Of a DNA stretch of 64,000 bases, positions 26,935 to 36,260 are shown in pieces. Location: the NCBI GenBank assembly GCA_002163975.1, contig CP019636.1, positions 2,765,001 through 2,829,000 of the forward strand. The letters are read 5' to 3'. This DNA comes from Nostocales cyanobacterium HT-58-2. GTDB lineage: Bacteria > Cyanobacteriota > Cyanobacteriia > Cyanobacteriales > Nostocaceae. Numbering within the stretch: the stretch's first letter is position 1; each line of letters begins with the position of its first letter. The position numbers and the translations under genes were made by a program. Under the pieces are notes generated by a model that was not told the origin of the DNA, ran no database searches, and worked only from the letters and a program-made list of their open reading frames with translations.

Positions 26935-28590
26935 TTATCTTTGGTATGGATAGTAAGACTGTGGATTCATCACAGGAGGTTGATAATTGGTTGTAGGCAT
27001 TGTGTTGCCCATGTTGTTAGGTAAAGGCATGGTGCCTGGAGACTGATAACCTGTTGTAGGCATTGTGTTGACCATGTTGTTAGGTAAAGGCATGGTGCCT
27101 GGTGACTGATAACCTGTTGTGGGCATTGTGCTACCCATGTTGTTGGGTAAAGGCATGGTGCCTGGTGACTGATAACCTGTTGTTGGTACAGTGCTTCCTG
27201 TGCCGTTTGGTATGGTAGTTGTTGGTACAGTGCTTCCTGTACCGTTTGGTATGACAGTTGTTTGGCTAAACTGTTGGTAAGCTGCACGAGAAATTGAGCC
27301 GATGAGCTTTTCGGCACGGGAGTCGTTATTAGGACGCTGTACCATGACAGATACTATGTAACGCTTGCCAGTGGGCATATCAACGACACCCGCATCTGCT
27401 AACGTTGTGCCAATATCACCTGTTTTGTGGGCAATGGTTGCACCTTGTCCTAAACCAGTTGGTAGAAGATGATTTCTCACAGTGCGACGCATAATATCCA
27501 GCATGCGATCGCGCGATGGCATACTTACCAAATTCCCTTTACTCACCATCGCCATCAAATTTCCCAACTCCTTGGGACTTGTGGTGTTTGTCCCTTGCAA
27601 ATCGGGAAGTGGACTGCGAATGGCAGTGGTTGTCAAACCCCAACTGCGGAAACGCTGATTTAGTGATTCAATTCCACCTAAGCGAGTCATCAGCATATTT
27701 GTTGCGGTGTTGTCGCTGATTGTCATCATCTTAGTTGCCACTTCCATCACATTGAACTGAGTTCCTGCTGGTTTGTATTGCATATCCCCAGAACCACCAA
27801 CAATCATTTCCTTCTGCATGGTCAGTGTTTCATCAAGGCGAATTTTGCCAGCATCTACATCTTGGAAAAAGGCTACAAGAATCGGAATCTTAATCGTGCT
27901 AGCAGCAGAAAAACTAGAAGAGCCATTGATATCAACATAACTCCCATTGTCCAAATCAACCAAGAAAACTCCTGGTGTGAGATTTGGATTTGCTGCTGCC
28001 AAATTTTGCACAACAGTTTTTAAAGAAGAAATTTCTTGAGTTAACAATAACCCAGAAGCAGATCCAGCAGGATTTTGGGTCGATTGTGGCTGGGTTTGCC
28101 CAACCGTCGTCTCGGGTGATGCTCCCCCTGTTGTGGCGATACGGGTTGCCGGATCTAAGACTGATAGCGCCGTGCCTACAATTGCACCAATACCCACTCC
28201 CACAATAAGCAACCGTAGGGCATACAAAAATGTTTTTGCCATCGGCTTTAACCGCGTTTTTCGGGATGAGCTAGCTTTTTTTAGCAACGGCTGCTTTCGC
28301 ACTCGGATGTTCTTGACCTGTACTGTATTTGGGTTGTAGGGTGGAATTCTCCCTTTGGTTGTGGGAATCGGTTTGACTGCTGAGGCGACTACCCCCGGTC
28401 GCTTTGTAGGTACAGTTGTAAGGGTGAGGGGAGGAATGGATTTTAGACGTGTAGGCGCTGTTCTTTTGTGGGAGGCTTGCTGCTGTTTTGTCACTTCATT
28501 TGGTCCCAGCTTTTGGACTTTGCGCTTCACTGGGGGACGGTTGGCGGGTTGACGCCGCGAAACAGTTTTTATAACGGTTCTTGTTTGCAT
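26935..28590 (-). CDS. Membrane-anchored serine hydrolase, class A beta-lactamase-like
   Basis: 551 aa. A basic, Pro/Lys-rich cytoplasmic tail (1-125) precedes one membrane helix (FLYALRLLIVGVGIGAIVGT). The hydrolase domain (about 185-435) has the nucleophile motif STIK, the SDN loop and HKTGDIG, i.e. the three penicillin-recognition motifs. The omega-loop Glu of true class A beta-lactamases is not evident (region reads PDLQGTNTTSP), so antibiotic hydrolysis is doubtful; a cell-wall or peptidase role is likelier. The C-terminus is a Pro/Asn/Gly/Thr tail of tandem repeats. Followed by psb28. Confidence 0.8.
   Translation of the reverse strand: MQTRTVIKTVSRRQPANRPPVKRKVQKLGPNEVTKQQQASHKRTAPTRLKSIPPLTLTTVPTKRPGVVASAVKPIPTTKGRIPPYNPNTVQVKNIRVRKQPLLKKASSSRKTRLKPMAKTFLYALRLLIVGVGIGAIVGTALSVLDPATRIATTGGASPETTVGQTQPQSTQNPAGSASGLLLTQEISSLKTVVQNLAAANPNLTPGVFLVDLDNGSYVDINGSSSFSAASTIKIPILVAFFQDVDAGKIRLDETLTMQKEMIVGGSGDMQYKPAGTQFNVMEVATKMMTISDNTATNMLMTRLGGIESLNQRFRSWGLTTTAIRSPLPDLQGTNTTSPKELGNLMAMVSKGNLVSMPSRDRMLDIMRRTVRNHLLPTGLGQGATIAHKTGDIGTTLADAGVVDMPTGKRYIVSVMVQRPNNDSRAEKLIGSISRAAYQQFSQTTVIPNGTGSTVPTTTIPNGTGSTVPTTGYQSPGTMPLPNNMGSTMPTTGYQSPGTMPLPNNMVNTMPTTGYQSPGTMPLPNNMGNTMPTTNYQPPVMNPQSYYPYQR
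26989..27253 (-). repeat. Coding tandem repeats in the serine hydrolase tail
   Basis: Three near-identical 63-bp units (about 26989-27180) encode a 21-residue repeat containing GYQSPGTMPLPNNM, and two 39-bp units (about 27181-27253) encode a 13-residue repeat containing TIPNGTGSTVPT. Near-identity at the DNA level implies recent expansion by slippage or unequal exchange. Confidence 0.8.
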
Positions 28591-28838
28591 AAAAAGTGTA
28601 TAGCCTACAACATTTTTATAAAATCTTTACCCTTAACACCGAGGTAATTTTTTTATCAATCCCTGCCAAGGATGAAAACAACTTTTCTCGAGCAGATTCC
28701 CTAACCCACTATTTAAATTGGCTTCTCAAACACTTTGTGAATGAAATTAATTTTTGCTTGCCCATAGCATTTTTGAATTTAGTTTAAGCCATAATTAAAT
28801 GTTTTGGGAGAAGGATTGAGTCTATAGTAACCGATGAA

Positions 28839-29615
28839 TCATTGCCCTTCACAATTGTTCCGATTCTCTAGTGCCCATTCTACCTGACGTAAAATACCTC
28901 GCAACATAGCAACTTCTTTAGTTTGTAACTGAGCGCGATTATACAGTTGTCGGAATTTTTCCATCCGGCTGGTTGCCGTATGAGGATAAAGATACCCAAT
29001 CTTGAGTAGTAATGATTCTAGCTGTTGGTAGTATTCTTCCAAGATGTCCAAAGGTACAGACTCAGTAGAAGACACGGGGACAAATTTCTCCGCGTCCTCT
29101 TGTCCCCCCTTCTCCGCGTCTTCTTTGTCCGTGTGACTTTGTGCTAATTCATAACAGCAAATTGCTACAGCAGTCGCCAGATTCAACGATGGATAGCCAG
29201 AACTTGTAGGAATGCGAATAAACCGCTGAGCATAATTTAATTCTTCGTTACTCAATCCCCGGTCTTCCCTACCAAAAATGAGCGCGGCTGGCTGTTGTGG
29301 TTCTTCGAGTAACCAAGGTAGTGCTGTGCGAGGGTTTTCTAAGGGTGCTTCCCAGTCACGAACACGAGCTGTCGTGGCGATCGCCCGCGTACATCCTTGC
29401 AATGCTTCTGGCAATGTCGCCACTGATACCGCTGATTCTAAAATATCTTTAGCGTGAACTGCCATCTGAAGTGCTTGGTGTGAGCGTGGTTCACACTGAG
29501 GGTTGACCAGTACCAGATGATGTAACCCAAAATTTTTCATCACCCGTGCTATCGACCCCACATTCATTGGACCTGCTGGCTCCACTAAAATAATTCTTAA
29601 CCCAGCCAATCCCAT
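28839..29615 (-). CDS. SpoU/TrmH-family RNA methyltransferase (TrmJ-like)
   Basis: About 258 aa SPOUT enzyme using S-adenosylmethionine. Family motifs: ILVEPAGPMNVGSIARVMKNF (quoted VGSIARVMKNFG), ALIFGREDRGLSNEEL and SLNLATAVAICCYEL, the last two forming the trefoil knot. Start taken at ATG 29615 (MGLAGLRI). TrmJ methylates the 2'-OH of nucleotide 32 in tRNAs; this branch (group 1) fits but substrate specificity is inferred. Residues about 163-185 are a Glu/Asp/Lys-rich insertion encoded by a low-complexity repeat (HTDKEDAEKGGQEDAEKF). C-terminal helical extension is present. Confidence 0.85.
   Translation of the reverse strand: MGLAGLRIILVEPAGPMNVGSIARVMKNFGLHHLVLVNPQCEPRSHQALQMAVHAKDILESAVSVATLPEALQGCTRAIATTARVRDWEAPLENPRTALPWLLEEPQQPAALIFGREDRGLSNEELNYAQRFIRIPTSSGYPSLNLATAVAICCYELAQSHTDKEDAEKGGQEDAEKFVPVSSTESVPLDILEEYYQQLESLLLKIGYLYPHTATSRMEKFRQLYNRAQLQTKEVAMLRGILRQVEWALENRNNCEGQ
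29071..29136 (-). repeat. Low-complexity in-frame insertion in the methyltransferase gene
   Basis: The minus strand reads as iterations of GACGCGGAGAA and GGACAAG-like words, a repeat type frequent between cyanobacterial genes. Here it is carried in frame inside the SPOUT gene, after the trefoil knot, adding about 22 charged residues. Sequence on both sides matches the normal family. Confidence 0.55.
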
Positions 29616-29673
29616 TTTTTGCCTCACATATCGCCGAAAAGTATTTCTGTCATCATTGTAACTGTGCAGGGGA

Positions 29674-30843
29674 ATGCACTATTTTTTGCTGCGGATATTG
29701 GTATCATATCCAAAAATTAAGATGCCACTGCACATACAAATGAAAATATCCCAGAAACTTTGGTTTCATAAAGCATTCAGGATGACTGTGATTGTACTAC
29801 TAGTGCTGGGGCTGTCGTTCGTGGGGCTTGCAACCTACACCGTCAGGCAATCATTTCCAATAGAAAGTGGCACAATTCAAATACCAGGGCTGCGGGCTGA
29901 GGTGAAAATTGAGCGCGATCGCTGGGGAATTCCGCACATTTACGCGACCAACTCCCACGATCTATTTCTGGCGCAGGGTTATGTCCACGCGCAAGACCGT
30001 TTTTGGCAAATGGACTTTTGGCGACACATTGGTTCGGGGCGACTTGCAGAAATATTTGGTTCCTCCCAAGCGGAGACAGACAAATATCTGCGGACGCTGG
30101 GGTGGGCAAGGGTGGCGCAGCAAGAACTGAGTCAACTCGATACAGAGATGAAGGCAAACCTGGAAGCTTACGCTGAGGGTGTGAATGCCTATCTGCAAGA
30201 GCGCCAAGGTGTTTCTCTGAGCTTGGAATATGGGGTGCTGCAATTTCTCAATCCTGGCTACAAACCAGAACCTTGGCAACCCCTACATTCTCTCACGTAG
30301 GGCAAGGTGATGGCTTACGATCTTGGCAGAAACCTTGATAGTGAAATTGAACGTACTATCTTGCTCAAAACCCTGACTCCTGCTCAGGTAGAAGAACTCT
30401 TCCCACCTTACCCTAAAGATTTACCAGTGATTTTGCCTGAGTTCCAGATGCAGTCATTTGATGACGCACAGCAGGAGAGACGCAAAGATGTGGAGAGGGA
30501 AAATGTCTTTGTATCAGCAAAGTTCCCCATTGCTTCCGCGTTAGAGTCAATAAACACGCCACGCAAGGCTCTAGAACAACTTTTAGGTTCTACTGGAGTG
30601 GGTATTGGTTCAAATAGCTGGGTGATATCTGGTCAGCGCACGACTACAGGCAAACCTATCTTGGCGAATGACCCCCACTTGAATGTGCAAATGCCCTCTA
30701 TTTGGTATGAGGTTGGTTTGCACTGTACACCAAAGGGTGCGGATTGTCCTTACAACGTGACTGGCTTTTCCTTTGCTGGAATGCTGGGGGTGATTGTCGG
30801 TCATAGCGATTGCCACACTCCAGACTTTATTGAGTATATCTGA
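29674..30843 (+). pseudogene. Penicillin acylase family gene, nonsense codon and 3' truncation
   Basis: The reading frame begins with a membrane anchor (MTVIVLLVLGLSFVGLATYTV) and the family start VKIERDRWGIPHIYA. At 30298-30300 a TAG interrupts the frame exactly where relatives have Trp (LHSLT-stop-GKVMAYDLG); the same frame continues to 30843 and includes the N-terminal nucleophile site GSNSWVISG and HLNVQMPSIWYE. After GFSFAGMLGVIVGH the frame loses similarity and stops, so most of the beta chain (several hundred residues) is missing. Two independent lesions make this a pseudogene of an Ntn hydrolase. The first part, if translated, is about 208 aa. Confidence 0.85.
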
Positions 30844-31051
30844 GACACTAGTTCATAAGATTTAAAACTTTCCTCATCCTTAAGTGTGAGATAATATATT
30901 AGCAACTATCATAAGTAAGAAAAATCGTCAATCCTAAGTGTTAATCAGCAGATAGCAGCAAGGAAAGAGTAATTACAGTTATGTAATTTATCATCCTTGG
31001 CTATTGTCCGCCAAGTCTTCAACCGACTTCCAGCTTATGGAGGGCAAGCCC

Positions 31052-34000
31052 ATGCAGGATCAGGACAAGACAAAACAACAGTTGGTGGATGAAATTGCTC
31101 TCCTACAACAGGAACTGGCAAGCTACAAGACTCAGAAGCAAACATTAGAGGAAATTTACTTTCAGGCGCATCTGCTCAATTGCATTGAGCAGGCTGTTAT
31201 CGCCACCGACGTACATGGAACCATCACTTATTGGAATCAATTTGCCGAAACTCTCTACGGTTGGTCTGCCTGTGAGGCAGTAGGTCGTCATCTTGTAGAA
31301 ATCACTCCCACTGAAACTTCCCGACCCCAAGCGGCGACTATTATGTCCTGTTTACAGCGGGGTGAAAGCTCCTCAGGAGAAATCCTTGTCAAGCGCAAGG
31401 ATGGTACTTCCTTTGTGGCGCTAGTCACACGCTCCCCAATATACAATGATAAGGGGGATTTCGTTGGGATTGTTAGGATTTCCTCTGATATGACTCAACC
31501 CAAGCAGGCAACTGAACTTGGCGAACGCAAGCACGCCAAATCTGCTAGACAGCTACACTTGGGGATAGCCAACTTTGAGGAGATTACCGAGCACAAATGT
31601 GCCGAAAGGAATCCTTCCGGAGAAAGTATCACTCTGTGCCATTGTCAACAAGCTGAAGCTGCGTTGCGTCAGAGTGAAGCTCGGTATCACACTATTCGTG
31701 AACTGACCTCTGATTTCATCTATTCCTGCGCCGTCATGCCAGAAGGTGCTTTCATTAATGAATGGGCAACACGGTATCTGAGTCAGATAACAGGATATAC
31801 CATTGAGGAGTTACCCGAAGGTGACGGTTGGTTAGCTGTCGTTTATCTCGATGATTTACCAGCCGTACGTCAGTTTATTCATGACCTGCTGGTAAATCGC
31901 CAACCCAGGTCGCTGGAGTATCGAATTATCACCAAACAAGGAGAAATTCGTTGGATTCGCGATCGCATTCAACCCATCTGGGATAAAGCTGTTGGTCGAA
32001 TCGTGGAATTTCTGGGTGCTGTAGAAGATATTACTAAGCGAAAACGCGCTGAAGAAGACCTGCGACGGTACGAGCGGATTGTGTCAGCGGCTCCCGATGG
32101 TATTGCCCTACTAGATTGCAAAGCTATTTATCAGGTCGTCAACCAAACCTATTTGGATTGGAATTTAAAGCGTTACGACGACATTGTTGGGCATTCAGTG
32201 AGTGAGCTCTTGGGTGAAGAAGCCTTTAATACCGTTGTCAAGCCACTTTTAGAGCGCTGTCTGGCAGGAGAAATCATTCGCCACGAAACGTGGTTCAACT
32301 ATGCAGATGGACATCAGCGGTTCGTTGGGATAACCTATGCCCCCTATGTGGAGACGAATGGTACGATTTCCGGTGTGGTTGTCACCAGCCGCGATTTGAC
32401 TCAACTCAAACGTGCCGAAGCAGCTTTGAGACAAACTCAGGAAACCGCACAGCGACAACTGGCAGAGATTGAAACCATCTATGCCACGACTCCGATTGGA
32501 TTGTGCTTTGTTGATCTCAATCTTCGGTATGTTCGCCTCAACGAGCGCTTAGCTGAGATAAACGGTTTGCCAGTGGCAAATCACATCGGGCGCACTGTAC
32601 GGGAGGTTCTGCCAGAACTCGCCGACGAACTGGAATCCACCTATCAACAGGTGATAAAATCTGGTTTACCTATCTTGGATCTGGAAGTTCACGGTACGAC
32701 ACCCGCACAACCAGATCTCGAACGGGATTGGTTGACTAGCTATTACCCGCTCATAGACAGTGATGGTCGCATCCTTGGGGTTAATGTGATGGTGCAGGAC
32801 ATCACAGAGCGCAAACAGCTCGAACGAGCACTGCAAGCCTCAGAAGCGAAGTTGAGCGACATTCTTAATAGTGCGATCGCCTCAATTCACAGTACACGAG
32901 TTTATGCTGAGCAAGACAGGCTGAGATATGAACATCATTACACCTCCGCTGGTTGTGAGGTAGTTTTTGGTTACACGCCTGCAGAATTTCAGGCAGATCC
33001 ATCGGTCCGGTGGTCACGAGTGCTGAGCGAGGATTTGGAGAGAGTACTGCCGCTTATCAATGAGGCAATTTGTGCTGAGCGTACCATCACGTTTGAGTAT
33101 CGATTCTACCACTGCAAGAATAACTCCCTCCGCTGGATTTCAGTCAATTTGACCTCCCGGTGGAATCAAGCAGCTGATTGCTGGATAGTGACATCAATTG
33201 AGACAGACATTACTAATCGCAAGCAAGCCGAAGCAGCCTTGCGTCAGAGTGAAGAGCGATTCCGCAGCATCTTTGAGAATGCTGGGATTGGAATTCTTCT
33301 GACCAGCGAGGAGCATCACAAGCTAGAACAAACCAATCCGTTCTTTCAAAAATTACTGGGGTACAGTGCAGAGGAACTGGCGAACCTGGATTACACAGAC
33401 ATTACCCATCCAGAAGATCTAACAAGCCAACAAGTACTGGTACAAGAGTGTTATGCTGGGATGCGTGACGGTTATCAGCTAGAGAAACGATACATTCGCA
33501 AAGATGGGGAGATCATTTGGATTAAACTAACAGTCTCACTCGTTCGTGATACTGCCGGACACCTCCAGTTTGCTGTCTCACTGGTTGAAGATATCACTGC
33601 TCGCAAACAAGCCGAGCAACAGATCAAATTTCAGGCGAACCTACTGAATCAAGTCTGCAATGCGGTGATTTGCACAGATCAGGAGGGACGGATTATCTAC
33701 TGGAATCGCTTTGCCAAAACCCTCTACCAGTGGGCGGCTGATGAGGTCATGGGTAGAACCATCCTCGAAGTTTTGACGCCTCCGGGTCAGCAACAACTGC
33801 TAGCCGAAAAGTTTGCATATCTACAGCAAAAGCATCAAGCTAAAGGGGAGATTCTCTTGCAACGCAAAGATGGCAGTGTTATTCCTGTATGGATATCTAC
33901 GGTCGCTATTCGTGATGACCGGGGAGAAGTCATCGGCTTTGTAGGAGTTTCCTTCGACATTAGCGAACGCAAGCAGGCGGAACAGAAAATCCGTGAACAA

Positions 34001-35491
34001 GCAGCTCTTTTAGATATTACAAGCGACGCGATCGCCGTTCGCGATCTACAGCACCAGATCCTATTCTGGAACCAAGGAGCTGAGCGACTTTACGGTTGGA
34101 CAGCAACAGAAGCACTGGGCAAGAATGCCAACCAGCTTTTGTATAAAGACGCGTCGCCGCCACTTGAAGTTGTTGAGCAAGCCTTAGTTGAGAAGGGTGA
34201 GTGGCAGGGCGAGTTTCATCAGCTCACTAAAGACGGAAAAGAAATCATTGTAGCTAGTCGGTGGACACGCATATACAACTCACAGGGTCTGCCAACCTCG
34301 ATTCTGATTGTCAATACCGATATTACAGAGAAAAAACAGCTCGAAGCTCAGTTCCTGCGAGCCCAGCGAATGGAGAGCATTGGCAACCTGGCAAGTGGCA
34401 TTGCCCACGACCTGAACAATCTGCTGGCGCCAATTCTGCTGTCTGCTCAACTTCTGCTGATGAAAATTTCTGACGAACGTACTCAGCAACTGCTAAAGAT
34501 AGTGGAAACTAACGCTAAACGCGGAGCCGATGTGGTTAAACAAGTGCTGTCGTTTGCGCGTGGAGTCGAAGGCGATCGCACGGTTGTGCAAGTCAACCAA
34601 CTGATTGCGGAAATCCAACAGGTTGTTATAGAGACATTCCCAAAATCAATTGAACTTGACACAGACATAGCACCAGGGCTTTGGCCTGTTTCTGGAGATG
34701 GTACACAACTGCATCAGGTGCTAATGAATCTCTGTGTGAATGCCCGCGATGCTATGCCGAATGGTGGTACCTTGAGTCTATTGGCTGAAAATCTGATAGT
34801 GGATGACCACTATGTTTGGATGAATCCTGAAGCTCAGGTAGGTTCCTATGTAGTCTTGACTGTGACCGACACTGGAACTGGCATACCGCCTGAGATTATC
34901 AACAAAGTGTTTAAACCTTTTTTTACGACCAAAGAGCCAGGTCAAGGCACAGGGCTGGGTCTGGCAACTGTTCTCGGCATTATCAAAAATCATGGTGGTT
35001 TTGTGCAACTGTCCAGTCAAGTGGGCAGAGGAACCCAGTTTCAGGTTTACTTGCCAGCAGTTCAGATTGGGGAACTTCGGCCAGTCGAAGAGCTGGAACC
35101 ACCATCAGGGAACGGGGAATTGGTTCTAGTGATTGATGACGAAGCTGCTATTTGTGAGATCACGAAAACCTCTCTAGAAACTTACGGTTATCAGGTCTTA
35201 ACTGCTAGCGATGGAATTGAAGCAGTCGCCCTGTATGCTCTACACAAAAATAAGATCCGCCTGGTGGTGACGGATATTATGATGCCATCAATGGATGGAA
35301 TAACAGCGATTCGCACCTTACAAAAAATCAACCCACAGGTCAAAATTATTGCCATCAGCGGTCTGCCTGCCAATGAACAGGTTGCGGAACTTACACACAC
35401 TGGTGTCAAAGCGTTTTTGTTGAAACCCTACACAGCTAAGGATCTACTCCATACCTTGCACCAAATCCTCACCCAGGAAAGCACTTTGTGA
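31052..35491 (+). CDS. Hybrid sensor histidine kinase with eight PAS domains and a receiver
   Basis: About 1479 aa, no membrane helix. After a short coiled coil (TKQQLVDEIALLQQELASYK) come eight PAS modules, each closing in a PAC motif such as VEDITKRKRAEE, VQDITERKQLE or VSFDISERKQAEQ. The kinase core has IGNLASGIAHDLNNLL (phospho-acceptor His1119), an ATPase domain with NLCVNARDAM, TDTGTGIP and GTGLGLATVLGI, and a C-terminal receiver with VIDDE, phosphorylation site Asp in VVTDIMMP and FLLKPY. ATG 31052 is preferred because GGAGGG lies 8 bp upstream; a TTG at 31004 is longer. Ligands of the PAS domains are unknown. Confidence 0.93.
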   Translation: MQDQDKTKQQLVDEIALLQQELASYKTQKQTLEEIYFQAHLLNCIEQAVIATDVHGTITYWNQFAETLYGWSACEAVGRHLVEITPTETSRPQAATIMSCLQRGESSSGEILVKRKDGTSFVALVTRSPIYNDKGDFVGIVRISSDMTQPKQATELGERKHAKSARQLHLGIANFEEITEHKCAERNPSGESITLCHCQQAEAALRQSEARYHTIRELTSDFIYSCAVMPEGAFINEWATRYLSQITGYTIEELPEGDGWLAVVYLDDLPAVRQFIHDLLVNRQPRSLEYRIITKQGEIRWIRDRIQPIWDKAVGRIVEFLGAVEDITKRKRAEEDLRRYERIVSAAPDGIALLDCKAIYQVVNQTYLDWNLKRYDDIVGHSVSELLGEEAFNTVVKPLLERCLAGEIIRHETWFNYADGHQRFVGITYAPYVETNGTISGVVVTSRDLTQLKRAEAALRQTQETAQRQLAEIETIYATTPIGLCFVDLNLRYVRLNERLAEINGLPVANHIGRTVREVLPELADELESTYQQVIKSGLPILDLEVHGTTPAQPDLERDWLTSYYPLIDSDGRILGVNVMVQDITERKQLERALQASEAKLSDILNSAIASIHSTRVYAEQDRLRYEHHYTSAGCEVVFGYTPAEFQADPSVRWSRVLSEDLERVLPLINEAICAERTITFEYRFYHCKNNSLRWISVNLTSRWNQAADCWIVTSIETDITNRKQAEAALRQSEERFRSIFENAGIGILLTSEEHHKLEQTNPFFQKLLGYSAEELANLDYTDITHPEDLTSQQVLVQECYAGMRDGYQLEKRYIRKDGEIIWIKLTVSLVRDTAGHLQFAVSLVEDITARKQAEQQIKFQANLLNQVCNAVICTDQEGRIIYWNRFAKTLYQWAADEVMGRTILEVLTPPGQQQLLAEKFAYLQQKHQAKGEILLQRKDGSVIPVWISTVAIRDDRGEVIGFVGVSFDISERKQAEQKIREQAALLDITSDAIAVRDLQHQILFWNQGAERLYGWTATEALGKNANQLLYKDASPPLEVVEQALVEKGEWQGEFHQLTKDGKEIIVASRWTRIYNSQGLPTSILIVNTDITEKKQLEAQFLRAQRMESIGNLASGIAHDLNNLLAPILLSAQLLLMKISDERTQQLLKIVETNAKRGADVVKQVLSFARGVEGDRTVVQVNQLIAEIQQVVIETFPKSIELDTDIAPGLWPVSGDGTQLHQVLMNLCVNARDAMPNGGTLSLLAENLIVDDHYVWMNPEAQVGSYVVLTVTDTGTGIPPEIINKVFKPFFTTKEPGQGTGLGLATVLGIIKNHGGFVQLSSQVGRGTQFQVYLPAVQIGELRPVEELEPPSGNGELVLVIDDEAAICEITKTSLETYGYQVLTASDGIEAVALYALHKNKIRLVVTDIMMPSMDGITAIRTLQKINPQVKIIAISGLPANEQVAELTHTGVKAFLLKPYTAKDLLHTLHQILTQESTL

Positions 35492-35501
35492 ATTTCTCAC
35501 C

Positions 35502-35717
35502 CTAGCTTGAAAAAGCACTCAGTGCGGGGAGCAGAGGAGATGAGAAATTTTTCATCTTAATGATGTCGTTACGACTTAATCCTTTACCTGTTGCTTTGTA
35601 AGTTTCACTGGTTAAGTTAAGCGCAAAGTTGTAAAACCAACGTACACATCCAAACGACTTGGTAAGCAATACTGCTTGCTCACCAGTCGGATAGATTCTG
35701 TACTTATAGGCTTTAAC
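35502..35717 (-). pseudogene. N-terminal fragment of a TnpB (IS200/IS605) gene
   Basis: The minus-strand frame reads KAYKYRIYPTGEQAVLLTKS then FGCVRWFYNFALNLTSETYK and ATGKGLSRNDIIK, the conserved N-terminus of IS200/IS605 TnpB/OrfB (usually YRIYPT.EQ...FG..R..YN). The expected ATG is a GTT (35715-35717), and the frame turns into unrelated sequence after about 55 residues and stops at 35502. It is therefore a decayed remnant, 13 bp beyond the gatC stop. It lies between gatC and the hybrid kinase gene. Confidence 0.75.
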
Positions 35718-35730
35718 TCCCTACTTATAA

Positions 35731-36021
35731 CTATTCTGCGTTCAGGATTTTGGGCACTTTGAAAAAGTCACCTTCTTGTTCAGGTGCACTTTGAAGAATC
35801 TCTTCACGGTCAGGATAGGGTTGTAATTCGTCTGGTCGTGTGACATTGCTCACATCAATTGCCCGGGCTGTTGGGGGGACATTACTAACGTCCAATTCAC
35901 TCAATTGTTCAAAATAATCAAGAATACTTCCCAACTGAGTTGTAAATTTCTCTTCTTCTTCAGGTGTCAACTCTAAACGAGCAAGATGAGCTACTTTGCG
36001 AACTTGTTCACGGTCAATCAT
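35731..36021 (-). CDS. gatC: Aspartyl/glutamyl-tRNA amidotransferase subunit C
   Basis: Small subunit of GatCAB, which converts Glu-tRNA(Gln) and Asp-tRNA(Asn) to the amide forms. 96 aa from ATG 36021 ([18 protein letters not shown]), the conserved start; the longer reading to 36039 is within a repeated TCAAGGG stretch. Motifs: [40 protein letters not shown] and a C-terminal [11 protein letters not shown], typical GatC. A short tandem repeat lies immediately upstream, so the promoter is either within it or upstream of 36210. Confidence 0.95.
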   Translation of the reverse strand: MIDREQVRKVAHLARLELTPEEEEKFTTQLGSILDYFEQLSELDVSNVPPTARAIDVSNVTRPDELQPYPDREEILQSAPEQEGDFFKVPKILNAE

Positions 36022-36041
36022 GGTTAAGTCAAGGGTCAAGG

Positions 36042-36206
36042 GTCAAGGGGAGCGTAAGCTCCAGGAGGGGAGCCACTGCGTTGGGGAGCCAGCGCCGTGC
36101 GGAGGTTCCCTCCGTTGAGGCGACTGGCGTCGGCTCTGCCGACTTGTAGCAAGTGGCGTTTTCCCTCCGCAGGCGACTGGCGTTCAAAAGTCAAGAGTCA
36201 AAAGTT
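36042..36206. repeat. Dispersed palindromic repeat, copy 1
   Basis: A roughly 165-bp element whose first 124 bases (36042-36165) are identical to 42121-42244. Internally it has short dyads such as GCGTCGGCTCTGCCGAC and CTGCGTTGGGGAGCCAGCGC-type arms. It contains no ORF and sits between gatC and ycf3. It begins and ends in (G)TCAAGAGTC-type repeats. Looks like a non-autonomous, MITE-like or SDR element. Confidence 0.85.
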
Positions 36207-36230
36207 AAAAATTATTAGCTCATCACTAAG

Positions 36231-36260
36231 GACTAATGACTCATGACTAATGAGTAACGA
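36231..36260. repeat. Heptameric short tandem repeat abutting the ycf3 stop
   Basis: Units GACTAAT, GACTCAT, GACTAAT, GAGTAAC follow a strict 7-base period and reach the ycf3 stop codon at 36261. Same repeat class and the same position relative to a minus-strand stop as the STRR at 9398-9424. Confidence 0.65.

Noticed and set aside
26989-27253. Regular DNA repeats considered as a CRISPR array
   Set aside because: The repeats are directly adjacent, have no spacers and are in frame within a protein-coding gene.
26935-28590. Antibiotic-resistance beta-lactamase
   Set aside because: The omega-loop Glu is missing and the protein has a long anchored and repeat-bearing architecture, unlike secreted class A enzymes.
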